Below are positions 35,972 to 46,817 of a DNA stretch of 64,000 bases, in pieces. This DNA comes from Turbatrix aceti (lineage: Eukaryota > Nematoda > Chromadorea > Rhabditida > Panagrolaimidae): positions 806,001 through 870,000 of the forward strand of contig OZ017767.1 in NCBI GenBank assembly GCA_963969345.1. Reading direction: 5' to 3'. How positions within the stretch are numbered: position 1 is the stretch's first letter; the number at the start of each line of letters is the position of its first letter. The notes beneath the pieces were generated by a model. The model ran no database searches. It was not told the origin of the DNA and saw only the letters and a program-made list of their open reading frames with translations. A program made the position numbers and the translations under genes.

Positions 35972-37685
35972 TCAAAGCCTGTCACTTGAACCACTCGGCC
36001 AATCGTATCCAAAAGTTTCGTAGAAGTCATTCCAAAACTCGAGCCGTTTTGGCCATAATGATCTGCCAAAAAACGGTCCTATGAGCGACGTGTGGTAGAA
36101 GGGGATGTCGTCCGGAGTCACACGATATCCTAGTATCCACGGTTTACCGGTCTTGATAAACCGATTAACAACCGAAAGAATATTTTTCTTTACTATACGA
36201 TTGTCAGTATCTTGGTGAAAAATAAGGTCTTCCATGCCTCCGTGAGGGCACCCGGCCACGGGTGAATTTTTTTTAACGCATTCGTTCACAAAAAAGTACA
36301 CAGGTGCTCCGGCATTGGCACGGTGAAGAGCTTCTCGCATTACACCAATATTAATTAATATGTCGGATAACAGTGTAACAAGAGCAGTCGCCGCTGGATA
36401 TTTTTCGTTCTTAGTTTTGCTGGTGTAGAAGTTTGCAATTGATTTTACGGCTTCAGTACTTCTCTCGCCAAAAATCATAGGCAGCCCGAATGTCGCGTTT
36501 ATGGTATTGACCAAATCGGAATGCGTATATTGGTCGACCTCTTTTGGTGTCATGGGAAAGTTCGGCCATCCTCCACCTTGTTCTGTAATAACCAAATTTA
36601 CCATTTCGTGGGACGTCAGAGCACTGAGTTGAGGAACAATAGGAGCATTGTCAATTGCCTCGGCAATTGTTTTGGAGTTGCCAACAAATGACATGTCGAA
36701 AATCGGGTGCCATATCGTCATGGCTGAACGGGGCATAAGTTTGGTCTGAAAATAAAGGATTCAACGTTTTATAAATATTCTTCATAAATAGGAAATTTTG
36801 TACTAAAATTAAAAAAAAAAAACTCACAAGCTCCGAATTAATTTTCCAAAATTTATCAAGGGGTATGTCTTTGAGGCATTTCATCACATCCTTAGAAGTT
36901 GCGCACCCAGTCAAGTTTAAGAGACTCTGCGTGCCTTGTACTACTGTATTCGGCGTGGATCCCCAGATATTAAGAGCGGAACCGCTCATGGAGAACGTTT
37001 GTGCGTATAGTCCACGTGAAAGTGGGCTCATCGTTATCCATGACACCGAAACACCTCCGGAAGATTCTCCACTTATTGTTACGCGCTTCGGATCACCTCC
37101 AAAGCGAACAATGTTGCGTTTAACCCACTTTAGAGCTTCAATCTGGTCCAGCAGTCCGACGTTAGCTATTTGACCGGGTATGTTCGTATACAAAAATCCG
37201 AGTGGACCCAGGCGGTAGTTGATCGTAACCACAACGATGTCTTCAGAAACGACATTTTTTAGGATACCTTTTTTCCCCACTTTCACAGAGCTACCCTCCA
37301 CAAAACCTCCTCCATGAATGTAAAAGTACACCGGAAAGAGTTTGCCGTTGTGTTTGTGTCTGACCGGAGCAAAGATGTTCAACGTGAGACAGTCTTCCTT
37401 TCCGTCATCCCCTCCCTGATGAGGGCACACGTTTCCAAACTTTATGGTTTTCTTGACATTTTTCCACGGATTTGGAGGTTGGGGTTTTTCAAATCTGAGG
37501 TCACCCACAGGCGGTTTAGCGTAGGGTATGCCGAGGAACACTGCAAACTTGTGGCGACTACTTTGGGTTGTATATCCTTGAATTAGACCAAAAGAAGTCT
37601 TAACAATAGGATGCTTAGTTTTCAATTGTTCGCTGCTGCGAATAAACAGAAAGAACAAAATACACAACATATTTGGGAATATCAT
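35972..37685 (-). CDS. Secreted type-B carboxylesterase, copy 2
   Basis: Exons 36828-37685 and 35972-36745 join in frame to 543 residues. The intron sits at the same place as in copies 1 and 3. It has signal peptide MIFPNMLCILFFLFIRS, FLGIPYAKPPVG, EDCLTLNIFAP, YIHGGGF and the nucleophile elbow GESSG, with Ser instead of Ala after the catalytic Ser. The candidate acid is Glu in LTSHEMVN and the candidate base is His in GCPHGG. The C-terminus is the shared FGYDWPSG. Relative to copy 4 the glycosylation sites differ, but the core is colinear. Expected role as for its neighbours. Substrate unknown. Confidence 0.88.
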
Positions 37686-38063
37686 TTTTGTTGTGATTGA
37701 AAAACCTTGTTTCTCACAGATTCAGGACCCTTCCACTTTTCTTAAAAGTGTTGTATGAGAAAAAAACAAAAACATCAAAAATTTATTTTTGATATTTAAA
37801 AATTCGCATGTAGTATGTATTCCTTTTGATACGGTACGCAAAAACACCTGTAGTCAAACTGCGATAGAAATCATTCAAAGTAATGAAAAAAATCATAGTC
37901 TTACGTTGATTTTTTTTCTGTTTTTTATTAATGCTTTGTGCGTAATTTTAAGAATAACAAAGACAAAAATCGTTTTTAACCGAAAAAAATTTTAAACCGA
38001 TTTTATCTGGCAACAAGTTTTTTTTTAATTAAAAATTGTGTTCTGGCAACAAGTTTTTTTTCG
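37686..38063. other. Intergenic between esterases 2 and 3
   Basis: AT-rich, without genes. A short ACAAGTTTTTTTT motif occurs twice near 38018-38060. Confidence 0.45.
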
Positions 38064-39753
38064 TCAAGGTTTTTCACGAGAACCACTCGGCCAATCGTAT
38101 CCAAAAGTTTCGTAAAACTCATTCCAGAATTCGAGCCGCTTTGGCCACAGTGAAGTGCCAAAACCGCCGTTGACTGATCCGTGGAAAAACGGTATGTTGG
38201 AGGAATTCACGAGGGGACCTTCCCACGGTTTTCCTGTTTTGATAAATCGAACGATGACCGGAAGAACTTTTTTTTGTAAAGCTGGCGTGACCCATGGGTT
38301 GTAAAATAAATAGGAAAAAACGAATCCATGTCGACATCCCGATACCGCTTTGCTTCGGGAATTATTGCATTCGTGCAAAAAAAAGTACACAGGAGCTCCG
38401 GCCTCGGCACGATAAAGCGCTTCTCTCATACTTCCGATATTAAACAGGACGTCGGAGATTGAGGTGACAAGAGCAGTGGCCCACTGGTACTTTGCACCTC
38501 TGGTTTCGTTGGTGTAGAATTCAACGATTGAGTTCACTGCTTCTGTAGTTTTGTTCTCAAAAAGAGATTGGAAACCAAACAGGGCTTTGACAGAATTGTA
38601 AAATTCATTTTTTGTTAGGTGCATGGCATGTTCATCTGTTATAGGGTTGTACTTTCCTCTCACATCATCATTCCTAATCACAAATTGAGTCCATTCCATC
38701 GAGGCTAAAGCATTGAGTTGCGGAACGAGAGGAGCATTTTTAATGGCTTCAGCAATCGTTTTTGCATTGCCAACAAATGATTTGTGAAAAACGGGGTGGA
38801 ACGTTCCAAAATCAACTTTGTCGGTTGTGTTAACCTAAAAAAGCTAATTCGTTAAGTTATGTATGTATTAAGGTAAATCAAAAACTTACAATTAGCTTTG
38901 CATGCTTCCAAAATGTTTTACTGGGTACCTTTTTGAGGCATTCGACAACCTTTGAAGTGTTTTCGCACTTCAGCATCTTAATCAGTGTATTTGTGCTGTT
39001 GATGACTGTCTCCGGCGCAGATGCCCAAATGTCTAGCGCTGAACCACTCATGGGAAACGTTTGGGCGTAGAGTCCGCGTGCCTGAGGGTTCATTGTTATC
39101 CAAGTCACCGACGCACCACCGGCAGATTCTCCGCTAATTGTGACACGTTTCGAATCACCTCCAAAAAGTTCAATATTATCTCTCACCCACTCCAGAGCCG
39201 CAATCTGGTCCAGTAACCCCACATTGGGGATTTGGTCGGAGGTGTTCGTAAACAAAAAACCAAAAGGACCAAGTCGATAGTTGATGACAATCACCACAAT
39301 TTCGTTTGCGACAGCATTGGTTAAAATGTCTGTTTTTCCGAAATTTTCTGCGTCCTCCGTAACGAAAGCCCCTCCGTGAATAAAAAAGTATACCGGAAAG
39401 AGTCTCGTGTCATTTGTTTCCCTAATTGGAGCAAAGACGTTCAACGTAAGACAATCTTCAGTCCCGTCATCCTGTCCATTGGCCAGGCATACGGGTCCGA
39501 ACTCAGTCGTGTTCAATACATCAGTCCACGGATCTGGAGGCTGCGGTTTTTCGAATCTCAGGTTACCCACAGGGGGCATAGTGTACGGTACGCCGAGGAA
39601 TACTTGCGCAAACTTCTTATCATTGATTCCGGGGATTTGAGTCGTGTAGCCGCGAATTGGTCCATAGATGGTTGTAACAACGGGATTAAGATTTAATGAC
39701 TGACTGCTGGAACTGGACAGTAATGTCAGCACGCTGAACAGCTCAACTAGCAT
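38064..39753 (-). CDS. Secreted type-B carboxylesterase, copy 3
   Basis: Exons 38890-39753 and 38064-38834 join in frame to 544 residues. Signal peptide MLVELFSVLTLLSSSSSQS. Family motifs are FLGVPYTMPPVG, EDCLTLNVFAP, FIHGGAF and GESAGGAS. The candidate acid is Glu in LASMEWTQ and the base is His in GCRHGF (Arg replaces Pro). The product ends FGYDWPSG. An upstream frame extension begins with TTG, not ATG, so 39753 is taken as the start. The intron position matches copies 1 and 2. Predicted extracellular esterase, substrate unknown. Confidence 0.87.
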
Positions 39754-40028
39754 GACAACAAGGTGTTTGGAAAAATATCGCACTTTGACAGCTTGCAATT
39801 CTCACTATCGACGCACCCAAGATTTTTATTGAGAAACTAATGCACTTCTGTTCCTGTTTCCCCTGTTTACAAAAAACGTTTGTAATAAATATGTAAAAAA
39901 GAACTGTCTCACGTTGAACATGACGCATCACTTTATTAACGCTTTTTGTGTAAATGTATTTACTTTTGGTATACAGATAAGAAAACCAAAAGTATTTCAA
40001 ATTGGGTTACATGTTAGATTATTTTTTG
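39754..40028. other. Intergenic between esterases 3 and 4
   Basis: No feature seen. Confidence 0.5.
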
Positions 40029-41618
40029 TCAAGGCTTATCACGAGAACCACTCGGCCAATCGTATCCAAAAGTTTCGTAGAACTTATTCCAGAATTCGAG
40101 CCGCTCTGGCCACAGTGAATTGCCAAAACCGCCGTTGCCAGATCCGTGGTAAAACGGTATGTTGGTGGAATTCACACGATATCCTTCCCACGGTTCACCA
40201 GTCTTGATGAATCGAAGGACTACTTCTATGTTGTTGTACAAATATTCACCAATGCTTCCATGGGGGCACCCATCTATTACTGCGTTGTTGTAATTTGTGC
40301 ATTCGTGCAATAAAAAGTAGACAGGTGCTCCTGCCTTTGCACGGTGAAGAGCTTCTCGCATATTTCCGATATTGAATAACACGTCGGAGACTGACTGAAC
40401 AAAGGCACTAGTCCAACCGTAATTTGTGTAGGTTCCAGCTTCGCTGGTGTAAAAATTGACGATTGAGTTTGCGGCTTCAGAAGTTCTGCTACCAAATATA
40501 GAACTCAAACCAAAGAGGTAATTGATGAAGTTGGTCAAATCCTTGTCGGAAAAACTTTTGGCCCGACTTAGTGAGATTGGGATATAATTTGCCCCTGGGA
40601 GATCTCGAATCATAAACACTTTCCATTCTTGTGAGGCCGAAGCGCTAAGTTGTGGAACGATTGGAGCATTTTCGAGGGCTTCGGCAATTGTTTTTGATTC
40701 GGAGCCCACTAATGACTCGTGAAAAACTGGATGCCATACACCAAAGTGAACTTCGTCGGCCACAATTTGTTTTGCGGCTTGCCAAAATTGATCAATCGGC
40801 TTATCTTTGAGACATTGGATTACATCTTGTGCATCTTGACATCCACTCAACAAAATAAGTCTTTGCGTGCTATCTTTTACCGTATCCGGTGACGATGCCC
40901 AAATATCAAGCGCCGAGCCGCTTGCAGTTAACGTTTGTGCATATAGTCCACGTGAAAGCGGGCTTAGCGTTATCCATGAAACAGAAGCAGCACCTGCAGA
41001 CTCTCCACTTAGCGTTACCCGTTTTGGGTCACCTCCAAAGCGATCAATGTTATCTCTCACCCATTCGAGAGCCTGGATCTGATCCAGTATTCCCACATTT
41101 GGAATTTGGTGAGTTAAGTTTGTGAACAAAAATCCCAGTGAACCAAGACGGTACTCGATCGTAACCACAACGATGTCTTCAGCAACGACATTTTTTAGGA
41201 TACCTTCTTTTTCCATCATTGCCGAGCTACCAGAATCAAAACCACCTCCGTGAATGTAAACATATACTGGAAAGAGTCTCGTATCGCTTTCTTCCCTGAC
41301 CGGAGCGAAAACGTTTAACGTAAGGCAGTCTTCTTGCCCATCATCCCGATTCTGTCCGACACATACCGGACCAAACTCAGTTGTACTCAAAACAGCTTTC
41401 CACGGATTTGGAGGCTGTGGTTTCTCAAATCTTAGGTCTCCCACAGGGGGCTTAGCGTAGGGTATGCCGAGGAATAATTGGGCATATTTCGGATCTTGGG
41501 TACCGGGAATCTCGGTTGTGTAACCTTGTACTGGCCCATAGGATGTTGTAATAGTAATATCGTTGGATGTTACAAGCACACCGCTGTTACCAATCAACAG
41601 CAAAACAAGTAAAAACAT
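40029..41618 (-). CDS. Secreted type-B carboxylesterase, copy 4 (intronless)
   Basis: A single 529-residue ORF without introns, unlike its three neighbours. Signal peptide MFLLVLLLIGNSGVLV is followed by FLGIPYAKPPVG, EDCLTLNVFAP and YIHGGGF. The probable triad is Ser207 (GESAG), Glu331 (SQEWKVF) and His453 (GCPHGS), placed by family spacing and by conservation among the four copies. Sequence across the missing-intron point (AAKQI/VADEVHFGVWHP) is colinear with copy 1, so the intron was lost cleanly. The coding frame is undamaged, so the gene is probably functional. Closest to copy 1 in the C-terminal half. Confidence 0.9.
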   Translation of the reverse strand: MFLLVLLLIGNSGVLVTSNDITITTSYGPVQGYTTEIPGTQDPKYAQLFLGIPYAKPPVGDLRFEKPQPPNPWKAVLSTTEFGPVCVGQNRDDGQEDCLTLNVFAPVREESDTRLFPVYVYIHGGGFDSGSSAMMEKEGILKNVVAEDIVVVTIEYRLGSLGFLFTNLTHQIPNVGILDQIQALEWVRDNIDRFGGDPKRVTLSGESAGAASVSWITLSPLSRGLYAQTLTASGSALDIWASSPDTVKDSTQRLILLSGCQDAQDVIQCLKDKPIDQFWQAAKQIVADEVHFGVWHPVFHESLVGSESKTIAEALENAPIVPQLSASASQEWKVFMIRDLPGANYIPISLSRAKSFSDKDLTNFINYLFGLSSIFGSRTSEAANSIVNFYTSEAGTYTNYGWTSAFVQSVSDVLFNIGNMREALHRAKAGAPVYFLLHECTNYNNAVIDGCPHGSIGEYLYNNIEVVLRFIKTGEPWEGYRVNSTNIPFYHGSGNGGFGNSLWPERLEFWNKFYETFGYDWPSGSRDKP

Positions 41619-42151
41619 CGTGAATATGATATGAATTCATGTTGCAATTGTGGTTTTATTCCTTTAACAAGCTTCGTTATACATACACGTGTCGCCAACA
41701 GTGCCACCTCCGATATTGGAAACGGAATAGAAAACATAATTTTTATTGTAATTGGATTGCCTCAAGAAACCATTAAAATTTCCTCGAATATGATGATTTG
41801 CCTTCATGATGGAAGGGGAATGGGAGCACTTTGTTATTGATGCATAAACTTGATATTAAAAAGTGATCCACGACAAAATTTTGCCTAGTCCAACCAGAAT
41901 ATCTCGTATGTATCTTTTTTATTTGGGACGTCCACGTCGACATTCTGTCGATGGATGTCGACGTGGACTTTGGAGTCAGGGAGTCGAGAAGTCCTGGAAA
42001 CCTTTTGCGCTACCGTATCGTAAACAAGAACCAACTTGGCGTTGTGCGACAAAACTCGCATTTTTCGTGTTTACGATAAATAGATCAAACATAATTTATG
42101 TACGACTCCACATTTTTTTAGTTCACATCAGCCAACAGTACTTTGTTCAAT
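41619..42151. other. Intergenic with one perfect hairpin
   Basis: Contains the upstream region of esterase 4 and the 3' flank of the PDHX-like gene. The only structure seen is the inverted repeat at 41930-41968. Confidence 0.5.
41930..41968. repeat. Perfect 14-bp inverted repeat with 11-nt loop
   Basis: GTCCACGTCGACAT (41930-41943) and its exact complement (41955-41968) can form a GC-rich hairpin. Function unknown. Confidence 0.8.
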
Positions 42152-43411
42152 TCAGATAAGTCGAGAAAATTCCTGCGTACCGACAATGGCCTCAGGCTGA
42201 GCTGCAGCGGCTTCCAGGTAACGAACAAATTGCTGCGCGGTACGATCGGAAATGGCACGTGAATCATAGCAGAGAGTGACCGTCATGCTGAAATATTTAT
42301 AAACATAATTTAGAAATGATAGTTTTTATCAGTTTAAAAACCAACTTTTGAACGGTTTGAAGATCAGTGTTCAGCGATGTCTCGGACTTTCCGACAGCAA
42401 GAATGGCAGCCTGAGGCGGGTTGATGATGGCAGTGAAGTACGAGATGCCAAACATTCCAAGGTTGGAGATTCTGAAAAATCTGTGGTATTATCAGATAAA
42501 AAAAACTACGAAAACGAACGTAAAAGTGCCGCCTTGAAACTCGTTTGGCTTGAGTTTATTTATGCGCGCACGACCGGCAAGTTCGCGAACATTGGCGGCA
42601 ATCTGGGAAACCGGCAGCTGGTCGGCGTTGAAGATGATCGGGGTAATCAGGCCATCTGGCGTAGCGACGGCAACGGAGATGTCAACGGTTGGGATTGGTA
42701 CGCTTTGACCGTCTTTGAACTGAACGTTGACGCCCGGAACTGCCTGAAACTCACGAAGATTGCATTACGTCCTTCAGTTATAAAAAAAATACTACAAACA
42801 TACCCGCAACGCCGCACCGCAGAGTTTGACCAAAAGATCGTTGACCGAAACTTTTTGACCACCTTTCGTGAAATTCTTTCGCAGCACATCGAGTGTGTCC
42901 ACCGGGAGAGAAGCTCGAACGTAAGCGTGCGGAATCGTGCGTTTAGACAGTGAAAGACGCTTGGCGATGGCCAGACGCATGTTTGTCAGGGGAATATCGA
43001 CAAAGCTCGAAACCGGAATGTCCGGACGAGGCTGAGAAACTGCAGGAGCACCTGCACCAGCACCCGAGACCGGAGCGAATTGGATCGGAGCCGGGCTGAG
43101 GTTTCCTTTTTTGATGAACTCCAAAACGTCGCTAAAACACAAGAACAGTTGACAGTTTACAATGCCTTTTTAAATTGTATCTACCAACCTTTTAAGAAGA
43201 TTCTTGTTTTTCGGTCCGCTACCAGGAATCACGGACGGATTGAGTTGATACTGGTGCACCAGAAGACGGGTTGCAGGGCCAAGAAGTCCCTCGTGCGCAG
43301 CAGCAGCACTAAAATAGGTGTTATGCTCACACGTTCAGGCGCCATAGACCATAGAAAAACTTACGAGTGCGAGCGGATGGCAATCAACCGGGGTGAGAAA
43401 CGGTGCAACAT
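42152..43411 (-). CDS. PDHX/E3BP-like 2-oxoacid dehydrogenase subunit without lipoyl domain
   Basis: Six exons (43365-43411, 43189-43308, 42804-43131, 42520-42743, 42346-42471, 42152-42287) join in frame to 326 residues. A basic mitochondrial presequence ([16 protein letters not shown]) leads directly into a peripheral subunit-binding domain ([20 protein letters not shown]...[12 protein letters not shown]), then an Ala/Pro linker, then the E2 catalytic fold ([69 protein letters not shown]). No lipoyl domain is present. The E2 active-site HRxxDG is replaced by DSRAISDR, the same His-to-Ser change seen in PDHX/E3BP. It is predicted to bind E3 within the pyruvate dehydrogenase complex without acyltransferase activity. 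C. elegans dlat-2 is a plausible orthologue. Confidence 0.85.
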
Positions 43412-43852
43412 CGTTGATGATAACAACACGTATCTCAAGAGACAAAAAGAGCAAGCAAAGTGCAATCAATGAACGCTAGTGTCTGTGCTCACGTGCTCAT
43501 TGTTTTTTTTTTATTTTTGCATAATTTTTGTTCTCATAGGGTTCACGCAGTTATTTTTGCGGCCCACAATGATATCTCATTGTTTTTGTTTGTCAACAAA
43601 AAATTAACATATACGGGCTTGTTATTTTCCCGGTTCATTGTAATTTCAGTTTGTTTTGTGATAAATTGATTAGCTTTACACTACTAAATTTTATTTGTCT
43701 AACCTTTTTTTTAAATTGTTTTAATTTTAATTTGAACATGCACAATACTTTTACAGTTTTATTTTTAATATCTAAATATTTTGATTACGTAGCCAACAGT
43801 ATACGACTGTGTAAGCAAAATGAATTTATCCATTCCAAAACTGTTTATTACG
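43412..43852. other. Intergenic, no gene seen
   Basis: AT-rich. Upstream region of the PDHX-like gene. Confidence 0.5.
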
Positions 43853-44865
43853 CTATAAAAGCGACGGTACGGTCCAAACTTTTTTGGGTGCAAAAAACGG
43901 ATTGTTAAATTTGTTAACTGATGGTCCAAATCTTTTCAAAATACAAATTCTGTACGACTTGATAGTCAACAATTTAAGAATGGGATAAATAGCTGGCATT
44001 ATGGGTTCCGAAATTTTAAACCATAACCCAACACCCCAAAATACAATGCTTTGACCATCAAAAAATAAATATCGAAGAGTTCTGGGCATGATAACAGCGA
44101 AGACGGGTATCAAAGCTTCGACTGTCATGATCAACGTGAATTCCTTGTGAACCAGACGGATCGATTGAAAACCTTTCATAGTTTTCAACCGATTGTAGAC
44201 AATTACGCCCGAAATAATGATTATTGCGTAGGAGTACGACATGAATACGGTAGAAGCTTTGGTGTTAATAAGGGTCAAGGGTACGCCGAATGACTGAGGG
44301 TCGTAGAGCTCAGTGTAATTTGCCTTCATGTCAGCTTGAAATGCCATCTGCATCTCGGGCTGTTGGAATAGAGGATACTGTGGAGCGAACAAAACTGCAA
44401 ATATTGGAACCGCGCTTGCAATAATAATTCCGGTAAGAACAAGCGTGTGAACAGTGATATTAAACATGACGAAAATAAACCGGTAGACAAATTGAATAGT
44501 TATACTGTTTATAGACAGGAAAATGGAAGCGAAATGAATGGTGCCGACGATGATGACAGGCATGCCAGACCAGGTGCCCAGCATGCCGTCGGCGTATTCT
44601 ACAAACCATTTTCCTGCAATTTTGCTGTCCTAAAAAATTATTCGTCAGTACCAAATCAGTTTATCATAAAAAAACACACAAAAAGGATGCAACAATTGAC
44701 GACAGAAGTCACAATGTCCTGAATACAACCGTAGTAGAGCACTTTTGTGTACCCTTTCATTCCGGGAGTGCTTCGGTTCACAATAAACCACATGAGTGAC
44801 ACGTTGAGTGTCAGAGCGATAGGACTCATCACAGAGTTGTACCACCAGTGAACGGGGGTTATCAT
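43853..44865 (-). CDS. Serpentine chemoreceptor, Str/Srd-superfamily type
   Basis: Exons 44680-44865 and 43853-44629 join in frame to 320 residues. TM1 and a TM2 with KGYTKVLYYGCIQDIV are in exon 1. Exon 2 carries TM3 (HFASIFLSINSITIQFVYRF, the FxYRY signature of this superfamily), TM4, an extracellular loop, TM5 (YAIIIISGVIVY), TM6 (IMTVEALIPVFAVIMP) and TM7 ending PAIYPILKLLTIKSYR. The start at 44865 is the first ATG; an apparent upstream start is TTG. Probable ciliary chemoreceptor, ligand unknown. The last ~20 residues could differ if another intron was missed. Confidence 0.72.
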
Positions 44866-45531
44866 GGCTGACAGCAACCAGATTTACCACATTCAATGAT
44901 AAAATTATATTAACGAAACTTGCCACGCTAAAACATACCAACTTTGTTTTTAAACAGGTGTTTTTTTCAACGTCATTCACTTTTTTTTCAAAAATGGTAT
45001 GCTTTAATGACTGCTCATTAAATACTATCAAATGAGCATGAGCAAAGGAGTATACCAAAAAAAGACAAAACCGTGTAAAAAGAAAAAATCACTGAAATCG
45101 TTCTGCGTATACTATTGACTTCCGTAGTTTTTACATCATTTTTCATATGGTTCAAAAAGATCATTATAATGTTTCAGACATTTTTTGCATGAGGGGAAAG
45201 AACTAAATAAATATTATTCACCAAATATAATACTTATGTAATGTTCTGATTAATGATTATCAGAAAACTTTTGCATGAATTTGAACGTTCAAAACAATAC
45301 AATTGATACGTTTCCCGCCAAGTATTAAAAGTTTTATTCAGATCACCCCGTTTAAATGATCAATCGCAGTTAATAAATATTCAAGAAATGATAACATTCA
45401 TGAACAACATTTTTTGGTTTTCAAAAAGCAACCTTTCATGTGTGCAAATCTAAAAATCCATTATATTTTGGAATCCTCAGTTAAAACCATAAATCTCATC
45501 AAAAATGTTTTTCTCAGCTTTCACGTTGTTG
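44866..45531. other. Intergenic, no gene seen
   Basis: AT-rich upstream region of the chemoreceptor gene. Confidence 0.5.
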
Positions 45532-46817
45532 CTCACAAAAAAATAAAAATAATACATTGATGTATAAGTGTGCTGAATACATTTCTGTATCGAAAATAAT
45601 ACATTAGACGTATGAAAACAAAAAAAACGTATTTTTATCAATACAAAAAAATGTATTTTTATTCAAACACGAAAATGTATATATTTCAATACATTTCTAT
45701 ATTTCACACACCCGAGCTCGGGTAATTTTCTTGTTTAGCGGAGTCTCAAAGCGAATGCTACGATCGACTCGCTGCAATTGCTCGCCAAATAGAAATTTGG
45801 ATAGCGTCGTTTTTTTGTCTGTTGTTTTTTTTGACACACGCATTCTCTAATTGTTGTTTCTTTTTGCGTGACTTTTCGCGTTTCTATTTCAAACTACTTC
45901 GGCAACTTTCCCAAAACGAATGCAACCTATGGAGCTAACCTGCTGTCGACTTTGGTATGTTTTTAACATTTACAAAATTTTCTGTTTGTTTTCAGGCCTT
46001 TTTTATAAAGCCAAACAAGTTTCACCCACTTTTTACCTTTTTGTGCGATTGTGATCTAAGTTTTTGCGAATTGTTAGATAGAGTTGCAATGATGTCGATA
46101 GCTGGGGTGCCTTGATTGGCCTCACAATCGCAGAAAATGGTAATAAAGGGGGTTGAAATTCATTTGGCATCAAATTTTTAAATAGAGATAATTTTTGAGC
46201 TTAAATGTTGTTTTCAGCATGCAGCAGGTAACATAAAATTGCGCTTCAACAACGCATATGTGCTTCGCTTCACACTGTCTGTAAGTTTCAGAAAAAACTC
46301 AAAGACCAAAATTATGTTCACATTTTTAGGTAAAGCGGCTGCAATCAAACAACTTCAAGCCTCAATGTGATTGAAAAACAAATTAACTTCGAAGTCGAGG
46401 TCAGGTTCCCGGCGATCTTCCAAGAAAAGACAAGCTGTCGCAACCGACGCGATATTCAAGAAGAAGACGCGTTGTCCTCATTTTTTTTTGCTTCGTGTTG
46501 TTTTATATTTTCTTGTTTTTATATGATTGTGTTAATAACTGAAATAAATTATGTCTAAAACGAATACCGTGGAACAACAACGAGGGGACGGTGGCCTAAA
46601 AAGCAGCTGCAAGCAAAACGCATTCGACGCGCTTTGCCAAGCCGAATGCTATTCATTTTCGTTCATTTTTTAATACAAGCAAGGTATTATTTGTGATACG
46701 AAAAAATGTATAGTTCGGCTGAACTATACATCGCTGTATTGAGCACTCAATGTATACATTTTTTTTTCATTATTAATACGTCAGTGTATTAAATTCTATA
46801 CACTGTTTTTTGTGAGT
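45532..46817. mobile_element. Candidate repeat element with related inverted ends
   Basis: The left end starts CTCACAAAAAAATA and then repeats TACATTGATGTAT-type motifs. The right end, read in reverse, starts CTCACAAAAAACAGTG and continues with TACACTGACGTAT. Both ends are dense in diverged ATACATT/TGTAT units. The interior has the palindrome CCCGAGCTCGGG (45711-45722) and an 11-bp-stem hairpin (46706-46731), but no transposase. No clear target duplication was found, so the boundaries and class are uncertain. The right end overlaps the last exon of the AMN gene. Confidence 0.35.
46706..46731. repeat. Perfect 11-bp inverted repeat, 4-nt loop
   Basis: ATGTATAGTTC, GGCT, then GAACTATACAT. Lies in the right part of the candidate element. 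Confidence 0.85.
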
